Below, piece after piece: positions 56,101-64,000 of a DNA stretch of 64,000 bases. The position numbers and the translations under genes were made by a program. The stretch's first letter is position 1, and every line of letters begins with the position of its first letter. Below the pieces are notes generated by a model, which saw nothing but the letters and a program-made list of their open reading frames with translations, had not been told where the DNA came from and did not search any database. Source of the stretch: Annulohypoxylon bovei var. microspora (Eukaryota > Ascomycota > Sordariomycetes > Xylariales > Hypoxylaceae); NCBI GenBank assembly GCA_022836615.1, contig MU405360.1:1-64000 (forward strand), in the 5' to 3' direction.

Positions 56101-59100
56101 GTTCAGGATAGAGTTCAATTCGGACTTAATAATCTTACTGCTTCCTCATTGCAGACGACCTTCAAGGAGATCCACGACGTCTTGGAAGAGCGACATCAGC
56201 AATGGTTCGCCAGTCATCTCGTCGAGGAGCGGGCTAAGATGCAACCCAACTACCACCAAGTATACCTTGATCTCGTGAAGCTTTTCCAGAACTCGGATCT
56301 TTGGTCCGAGGTTCTCCGACAAACCTACGTTAGCGTTTCTCGCATGCTAAACTCGGAGAGCACAATGCAAAACTCGACAGATAGAACTCACCTTAAGTAT
56401 CTAGGCGCTTGGTTGGGTCTCCTGACGATTGCAAGGGATCAACCTATCAAACACAAGAACATCGCCTTTAAGCAGTTGCTCATCGAGGCCCACGACACTA
56501 AGAGACTATTCGTCGTTGTACCTTTTGTTTGTAAGGTGCTGATACAAGCATCAAAATCGACAATCTTTCGGCCTCCGAACCCGTGGCTGATGGATATTAT
56601 CCATCTCCTCATCGAACTCTATCACCACGCCGAATTAAAACTCAACCAGAAATTTGAGATCGAAGTCCTCTGCAAAGATCTTAATCTAGACCACAAGAGT
56701 ATTGAGCCATCCAGCGAACTGCAGGATCGTGTTCCGGTTGAAGAGGTGATTGATATAGCGGCGCAAGATCCTCTAGAGCATTTCGAGAATTTGTCTCTCA
56801 ACGGGATGGCTGGCGCTGTCCCTGCCGGCCTAACTCCACATCCCATTCCTGTCTCGATTCCAGATATTAGTACTCTTCTGTCCATCCCACCCACGAATGA
56901 GATGGTGGTTAACAGTGGTCGTCTTCATGAGATCGTTCGTACCGCCGTAACAAAGGCGCTTCAGGATATTATCCAGCCTGTAGTCGATAGATCCGTTACA
57001 ATTGCTGCGATTAGTACCCAACAAATGATCCATAAAGATTTCGCTACAGAACCCGATGAGAACAAGCTTCGAACGTCTGCGATTAATATGGTCAAGGCAA
57101 CTGCGGGAAGTCTCGCCCAGGTCACTTCCAAGGAGCCTCTCAGGGCTAACATTACGAACTATATGCGAAATGCGGCAACTGAGCTCCCCCACTCGCTCCC
57201 AGAGGGGACAATCATAATGTGCGTCAACTCGAACCTTGAGCTTGCATGCAGCGTTATCGAAAAGCAAGCTGAGGAACGTGCTGTGCCTGAAATTGAAGAG
57301 ATGATCGAAGGCGAGATAGAGGCCAGGCGTCGTCACCGTGTGCAGCGGCCCAATGAGCCTTACGTTGATCCCAGTCTCAGTAGATGGGCAATGACTATCC
57401 CGAATCCCTATAAGCTCTCTCCAAGCATGGCCGGTTTGAATTCGGAGCAAATGGCGATATATGAAGACTTTGCGAGACAGCCGAGGGGCGCTACCCAAGC
57501 TGTAGCAACCCATGCCTCGTCAGCATCGGATGCTACTAGGAATATCGCAAACGAGATCCTCCAAGATTCGTACAGCTCTATACCAAATCTCGCTACCCCG
57601 GCCGAGACCCCGTCTCTTCCTCAGCTGAATACACAATTGCCCTACTCTCACGTACACGCGGCGATGGCTAATGGACGTCCTTCAGCCCGTCCCGTCGATG
57701 GAAGAGGGTTAATGGAAAGGGTAGAAGGGCTCTTGTCCGAGCTCAAGCGTACCGCTACAACGTCAGATGAAGAGCACTTCACCGACCTACCCAGGTTGCA
57801 TCCGGTCTTAGACATCATCGACATGTTCACTCAACTTATCATCAACACGTCGCAGAGTTCAGACGAGTTTGCTTTCTACGCAGCTGAGAAGATTTGTCAA
57901 GCCCTCTTCAGCGGAGTGGACAACACTCTCTTCCTTGATTGTCTAGTCCACGTGCTCGAACAGTTGTTGAAGATTGCTGCCAGTTCTGGTACCGCGTTAC
58001 ACGATCGCGTCCAAATTAGCTTTTATCAACAGCCTCCTCAAAATATCCTGAATATTGCGTTGATAACTGCTCTCATCCAGACGGATTTCCTCGATCTGCA
58101 CAGCATCGACCAAATGACAGCCAAGATGTTGATACAGAGAGAGGAAGCCTACTTAGAATTCTTCGGCAAGCTTCTTGATTTGACATTGTTCAACGACCAT
58201 CCCATCGCGCTCTTCGCAGATTTCGTACGAAGTCTAGAGATTACATGGGAGTGGATTAATGAAGATCCTAACCTGGAGCTTGGCCAACGGTTGAAGTCGA
58301 AGTTCCTCAGTTCAGGCCTCACAAAGCCGCCGGTTCAAGAAATTCAGGATAACACAGGGCAATTAGAACAATTTGAGTATATTTTCGAAGAATGGGTTCG
58401 GTTGTACAACAACTACAATACCCCGGAAAAGGCCCAGGTAGCATTGGTTAGGCAAATCCGGAGTAAGGGCATCATCGCAAACAGGGATGACTTCCTAGTC
58501 TTCGTGCGAAGGGCTATCGACTTGACGGTCAACTTTTATGAGCAAGTGGTGCACGCAGGAGGTAGTGGCAACGAAGCTTTCGGCACCGTAGATGCTCTCA
58601 TAAAGATGGTCATTATCTTCGCCAAGGAGAGTGCGGCGGAAAGCGAAAATTGCAAGGCTGGACTCCTTGCTATTCTAGGGGCAGTCACGTCACTCATTGC
58701 GGTCGTCCTTAACCATCATCACGTTACAAGAGGCGAACACTTCAATCAGAGAGTATTCTACCGTCTCTTCTCCATGCTTATACATGGTGCCGACGCGACG
58801 TTCGTGGAGAATCCGATGTATGAATCAGGCCGACAGGAGTTCCTATTACGGGTAGCCGACACGTTCTTGCAGCTCTCTCCGGAACGTTTCCCAGGCTTTT
58901 CCTTCGGATGGCTTAGCCTCATTGGTCACAGGCGCTTTGTGCCTGACTTACTCCTTCTAGAGTCGAAGCGCGGCTGGGTTCCCTACACCAAACTTCTCAA
59001 GTCCCTCTTAGAACATGTATCATCGCATATGAAAGCAATCGATGTTACAGATGTCGTTAAGGAGTTCTATCGAGCAGTAGTCAAGCTTTTGGTGGTTCTT

Positions 59101-59946
59101 GCACACGACTTTTCAGACTACATGTCGGCCAATGCCGCACAGCTGTGCTTGAGTATCTCACCTCATTGTACTCAGCTGAGAAACATTGTCCTAAACTGTG
59201 GCCCACGAGCGGAAGCAGCGGATTCAATTCCCCAGGATCCACAAGCAGATGGGGCTGCGAGTCTATCATACTTAAGAGAGGTCGGTATGTTGGAAATTCT
59301 TGAGCAGCTCGTACAGTCTCCCCCTTCCGAGGACGCCATTGCCCATCTTACGCATGCTATTAACAAGAGCAATGCGAATGATACAACTTATGGCAATGTG
59401 CCACTTGGTGTTGATCAAAGACTCATTGACGGCATTGTGACGTATATTGGTCTACATGCAGTTTCGAAAACTCGTCAAGAGAGACCGCTCTTCGTTCCAG
59501 GCAACCCGGATGTTGCGACGTTGTCTTTATTAGTGCACGAGCTACAGCCTCAAGCCCGTTACTTCCTCCTGGGCAGCATCATCGACCGTCTCCGCCACTA
59601 CAGTCCCGCGACTGAGTATTTCAGTTACATTATCTTTGACATATTCGGACAAGACATGAACGATCCCGAGGAAGCTGATATCCGCCAGCAGATTGTTCGT
59701 GTTTTGCTAGAGCGAATTGCTGGGTTCTGGCCACAACCATGGGGCCTTATGATGGTCATCATCGAGCTAGTGACCAAAGAGAAGTATCACTTCTTCGACC
59801 AGCCGTTTATCAAAGCAGACCGTGACGTAAGCAATACCCCCTCACTTACTGCGAACACAGTATCTGCGCACTTCCAGAGACTCCAGGCTAACTTAAAGCA
59901 GATTGCGGACCAATTCATGGCAATTGCTAGGCAGCATCCTCAGTAG
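53182..59946 (+). CDS. NOT1: CCR4-NOT complex scaffold subunit NOT1
   Basis: Two exons, 53182-53448 and 53518-59946, joined over a 69-nt intron (GTATGT...CTCTAG) in phase 0, 2231 residues, the usual size of fungal Not1. The joint reads QVDQLKKLLDDHGMEVF. A helical N-terminal arm is followed by the MIF4G domain that binds the Caf1/Pop2 deadenylase (about 925-1155; VLEERHQQWFASHLVEERAK, PPNPWLMDIIHLLIELYHH). Then comes the DUF3819 region that binds CNOT9/Caf40 (about 1213-1390; TAVTKALQDIIQPVVDRSV, NYMRNAATELPHSLPEG). The C-terminal Not1 domain that binds NOT2 and NOT3/5 (about 1866-2225) includes RFPGFSFGWLSLIGHRRFVP and GFWPQPWGLMMVIIELV. It organises mRNA deadenylation and translational repression in the cytoplasm. 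The N-terminal Pro/Ser-rich start could extend upstream via an unseen exon. Confidence 0.97.
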
Positions 59947-60766
59947 ATGCTTACCACCATTCTTTACGAGAAACTTTCTTCTCCTTAACACAAAAAATGA
60001 ATGGACGATGACTAATCAAGGGGAGTCTCGGTTCACAAAGACTTAATGTGCCTAGTATCGAGTCAACCTGGACGTTGGAGGAACTTTAAGGGCAATGGGG
60101 GTTCTTGATGAATGATACCATAAAGGCGTAAAACAAAACGCGGTAGAAGGCCTTTTGATGAGTAGCATTTCATGGCGTATGCGGTGAATTTCATGGGGTT
60201 TTACGAATTCTACAACATTGGGTCGAGGATGCGCAACACGAGGAACACAGACAACGATTCTAATTTCTCTCGCAATCCAACGACTCGTGTATTAATATAT
60301 AAAGGTGGACGTGACTGATATAGGTCTACCTTAACATGATGGTGTGTTTCTATGGCTTACCTAGGTGCTTCACAACGAACAGATCGTGTGTATACATTAT
60401 TATGTTATGAATAGTAGATGGAGATGTCGCGACTTGTCTCTCATATAACTGGGTATGTGATGAGCAAAACAGTCGCCGACTTCAAATATTATTAGCTACC
60501 AGTTATGAATACAATTATTTATGACCTCAAGATTTGAAACACATGAAGCACATGAAGCACGCCAGTAAAAGACACGGGTGCCCATGATAGTATTAAACAC
60601 ACACAACATTATATTGAATATAATCTATGTTCTTTTCAGTCGGAGTTGATGTCTTTCAATTATCATCTAGTGATTCGAAAAACTATTTACATGAAAGCTC
60701 CTTTTCATGGAATGTCTGCCCCTAGCATGGATTGAAAGAAACCATCATTCATGTACGAGCTCTCCT
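59947..60766. other. spacer between NOT1 and the AA9 gene
   Basis: The converging 3' regions of both genes. It holds a direct repeat ACATGAAGC twice near 60540-60558. No gene seen. Confidence 0.6.
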
Positions 60767-61884
60767 TTAGCAAGTGAAGACTGAAGGACCTATACCCACA
60801 GTCAGCTCCTTCTCTACAGTGCTAAAAGGGGAATCGACATACCTGGGATCTTGTAGGGGTTGCTGGTTCCTGGGGGTTTGCTGTAGATGTCGATAAGCAG
60901 ACCGGGGTCGTTGGACTGTGAGCACATTAGCCAACAGGTAGCGGGAAAGGGGGAACCAATTTAGTCGTGGATTTCCAGAATAAACTTGTTGCATAATTGT
61001 TACCTTGTAAATGCCAGGAATGCTAGCCGTGGTTGGCGTCTTAGTCGCCTTACCGCCAGTCACGTTGATCTGGGCACACTCCATCTACGATGACGAATCC
61101 ACGTTAGCGATTTTTCCAATTCAAGAGGGTGGGGGGAACTCACGTAGAGCTGCGCGCCGTTCGCTGATCGAGCGCCGTGCAGAGCAATCATCTCAGCTCG
61201 GAGGAGGTACTGGCCATCCTCGATGCACTCGGGGATCTTGATCTGCTGGTTGCCGCCATTGTTGATGACCGTGTCGGTACCCCATTTACCGTTGTTATAG
61301 CCTTCCTCCTGGATTTTGAACCAGCCATTGCCAACACCGTTGTCTTTGGTAGCATCCGAGACCTTCTTAAGATAAGCCATTACAGGACCCTTGTGGCCTG
61401 GATCCATGACATCGCTAGCTCCGGCTGTTTTGATCCGAATTTAATCAGCACGGTCTTCGTATGAGAGATGATCCAAATGCCCTTACATTGTAGGGTGTGT
61501 CGCCAGATGGCACCCACAGTTTCACCGGCCTTTACTTCGATGATCTTATCAGACGGTGTAGTCGGATTCGGAGGCCCGTTGCAAGCCAGGTTGTTGCCGT
61601 TGACGTCGCTTTGTGGCTATACAATGTCGTGTTAGTTCTCAAGGAGTCATATCGCCCTTTGTCAAGGCCTTAAGCTGACATACGTACCCCATCATATGAA
61701 GGAGTCCGGATAGCGTGGGACACGGCTAGAGAAGGCGTCAACATCTCACACTCTAATACGCATTATCATCAAAGGGGCCAAACTTACGATAAGTCTGCGC
61801 ACTTGTCTGAAGTTGACAGAAAATAGTGTGACCCGAGACTACGGAAGCCAGGATGGCAGTAGCACTAATGTTGGAAAGCTTCAT
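60767..61884 (-). CDS. AA9 lytic polysaccharide monooxygenase (former GH61), secreted
   Basis: Seven exons: 61884-61788, 61725-61688, 61616-61487, 61424-61144, 61084-61004, 60915-60843 and 60789-60767; total 723 nt and 240 residues with no CBM. The signal peptide MKLSNISATAILASVVSG is followed by His19, the mature N-terminal copper-binding His (HTIFCQLQ). The second copper His is in HTLQSGASDVMDPGHKGPVM, and the axial Tyr/Gln block is GAQLYMECAQINV preceded by LRAEMIALHGA. The C-terminus ends PGPSVFTC. It cleaves cellulose or related beta-glucans oxidatively using copper and H2O2 or O2. The acceptor of intron 3 at 61425 (AACAG) is preferred over 61419 because it restores the SGASDVMDP segment. 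It is very intron-rich for a 0.7-kb CDS. Confidence 0.95.
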
Positions 61885-64000
61885 GATGGCTGTGGTGGTA
61901 TAGTTAGACTATCACAGATGACGATATTATGAAGTTGAAGTGCCTCGAGAGAGAACCTGCTTCTTAAGTCTAACAAGAACTTCCAACATGACATATATAG
62001 CACAACTGCTCCCGGGAGCTCCTTTTCTCCAGGTCATCCCTATTCCATCATATGTGTATACCGCATAGTGCATACAGATGGACTTCACCATTTGCAGAAC
62101 GCTCGAGACCCGTTTTACTCGCCCCTAGCGAATGAGGCCTGGAGATGGGAGAAGCGAGTGCGGCGCAAAGGCTTCCGTCGCGGATTCGGGAAGCATTAGT
62201 ATATAGCCGCTTGCTATTAATATATTTTCCCGCAACGTCAACCAGGTATTTGGGCTTCCCCGGATTTATAAATCTTCGGCTCAGGAGGAGGGAGGCATGC
62301 GCTTTGCGGCAATGCATCGAAGCACCCCAGGAATGCCAAGATTTCATATTCCAGGGAATTCGTGTATGTAATACCCACGAATTTAAGGTTAAACGTGGAT
62401 GCCTCTTACTAATAGTAGAAAGAATGTCACGATAGACCTGATCAAGTTCCTAGTCGAACAATAAGAACTCACCAAGACTCACATTATAATTCCGAGCAAC
62501 TGGAAAATGATTTCTCCAGGTATAACCTACATGTTTGAAAAGAAATATAGTATTTACCGCAAGCAGCTTGAAAAATGGAGATGAAATTTGACAGAAGGGG
62601 GATCCGCGAGTTTCAGGAATACTGTTAGCATATATTAATATAAATATAACGCCATAGTTAGAGAGTATATTAATTATCCAAATTTAGGAAAATATTTCAA
62701 CAGAGCTTGAAGAGTACAGAGAACATCCAGTCAGCCTTTCATCACAGAAAAAACACATCGAGCTATGGCTTCACCGAATTCTGTCCTACTGACCGTTCTA
62801 TCCGCAAGTTGAGTACCCTAAGCAAAGAGAACATATTTTTGCCAACAATATGGGGTTAACTAACCTTGATTAATTGGCGATGATAATATCTAAGTTACTA
62901 GAGGTATGAATACTAATGTATTTGCCAATCGTACATTCGTAGCAACGCTCTAATTATGGAAGAGTTAATCAATGGCCTTCTCCTATTTGGCACTTTCCTT
63001 AGGGTACAACATGGAGTAATGTAGTTCGAAAACTAGGTACCTATATAGTAATAAACAAATTTATATAAGGATATCGAATAATTTCCTCATAGTAATATAT
63101 TTCACCGATAGCTACCTATGTCCCAGGAACTTTTAATCCGGAACTGTGATGGGAAAACAAGATTCTTATGGGAGTTAACCTACCGTAATGTATAAAATAT
63201 TTCTATGAAGTGACTAAGATTCTCTTGAGTATACTCGAAGTCTCGAACTAATTGATGTGATTGGAGCTTGATTCCTACTCTTACTTGTGATACTACTCAT
63301 GATCCTAACCTACGTGCTGTCGGCCGTAGTCCCCGTAGCTACTGGCAAAGTTATTTTCAGCCAAATCAAACGGTTTGTGATTGATCTACATAACCGGCAA
63401 ATAATTGAACCATGGTCCATTCTGGACTGGATGATGGAGGGAAATCCAGGGCATTCCCGCTGCGTTGTCGTTTGCTGAGTTGAGTACTTGAGACAAAAAG
63501 ATAAAGCGACACGGGGAATTGAGAACATATAATCTCTATGGTAAAAACAGCGAGTCGATATTTAGGTAAACCTGGATTGAGATAACCTCAATTTAGCTAT
63601 CCGGTCATGTCACTCCGATCCGTGTGGGGCGCGTGTAGTCGACATTTGAGATACGCTTCCGGGCTGGACGGGATGTGAATTTCAGGAGATTGGAGTTGAG
63701 GCTTGAGTCGAGATTCATATCAATGGCACCTATGAGCACGAGGCTTGAGCTGATATGTAGAACCTGCATCTAGCTGTCTAATAAGTGGTGTATGATAGGT
63801 TGAAGACTGACTAGTACCTTCCTGGATCAACGCCCCGGCCGTCCGTTCGACCCGGGAGTGTGGATACGGCAGTGGGCGCAGTTGCGCGGCAATTGATTTA
63901 TGTAATTGGTGGTTACTGCCGTCCAAGCTTCTACCTGGTCCTGCTGGACTTCTATGTGGAGCTTCCATGACCCAAGACAGTCTCAGGGTCCATCGCACGG
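61885..64000. other. AA9 promoter and 2-kb gene-free end of the window
   Basis: The AA9 promoter (TATATAG near 61993 on the plus strand), then AT-rich sequence. Short frames at 62048-62347, 63287-63478 and 63720-63998 show no recognisable content or plausible exons. A gene could start beyond the right edge. Confidence 0.5.

Noticed and set aside
1..64000. CRISPR arrays, bacterial operons, riboswitches, rRNA
   Set aside because: None seen; the window is a eukaryotic nuclear segment with spliceosomal introns.

Overview
The window is nuclear DNA of a filamentous ascomycete (Pezizomycotina, probably Sordariomycetes). The evidence is short GT-AG introns of about 50-160 nt, often with a CTAAC-like branch site, together with fungus-specific families (Zn2Cys6 regulator, NmrA-like protein, AA9 LPMO, GH64 and GH17 glucanases, Bre4-like exporter) and spacers rich in AT and palindromic CCTAGG/GTAGGTA motifs. 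No bacterial operon structure is present. Exon boundaries were inferred by reading splice sites and checking phase by hand; protein lengths follow from those models.

Left part (1-17 kb) is accessory in character: an AT-rich orphan ORF, an NmrA-like protein, a LysM-like relic, a Zn2Cys6 regulator, a decayed P-type ATPase carrying a small TA-flanked transposon, a GH64 and a GH17 beta-1,3-glucanase, a 687-bp transposon with perfect 56-bp inverted ends and a 9-bp target duplication, two related small Cys-rich ORFs, and an SDR-family reductase.

Middle part (18-41 kb) is mostly conserved core genome: a two-TM conserved protein of unknown role, a universal stress protein whose last exon is out of frame, poly(A)-binding protein, a Hul5/UBE3C-type HECT ubiquitin ligase, tRNA-Gln(CUG), a Dal5-type MFS permease, and NTF2 with two tiny exons.

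Right part (41-64 kb): a second TA-flanked MITE, a Bre4-like membrane exporter with 8 exons, a secreted histidine-phosphatase-superfamily protein, a secreted FAD-linked (BBE-type) oxidase, a methionyl-tRNA synthetase pseudogene with two large deletions, the CCR4-NOT scaffold NOT1, and an AA9 lytic polysaccharide monooxygenase with 7 exons. The last 2 kb shows no gene.

Functional themes are post-transcriptional mRNA control (Pab1 and Not1), protein quality control (Hul5), nuclear transport (NTF2), and extracellular polysaccharide work (GH64, GH17, AA9, FAD oxidase, LysM relic). The candidates for something undescribed are the two small Cys-rich paralogues at 14.5 and 15.6 kb, the disrupted universal stress protein, and the three transposon relics and three pseudogenes that mark the accessory stretches.
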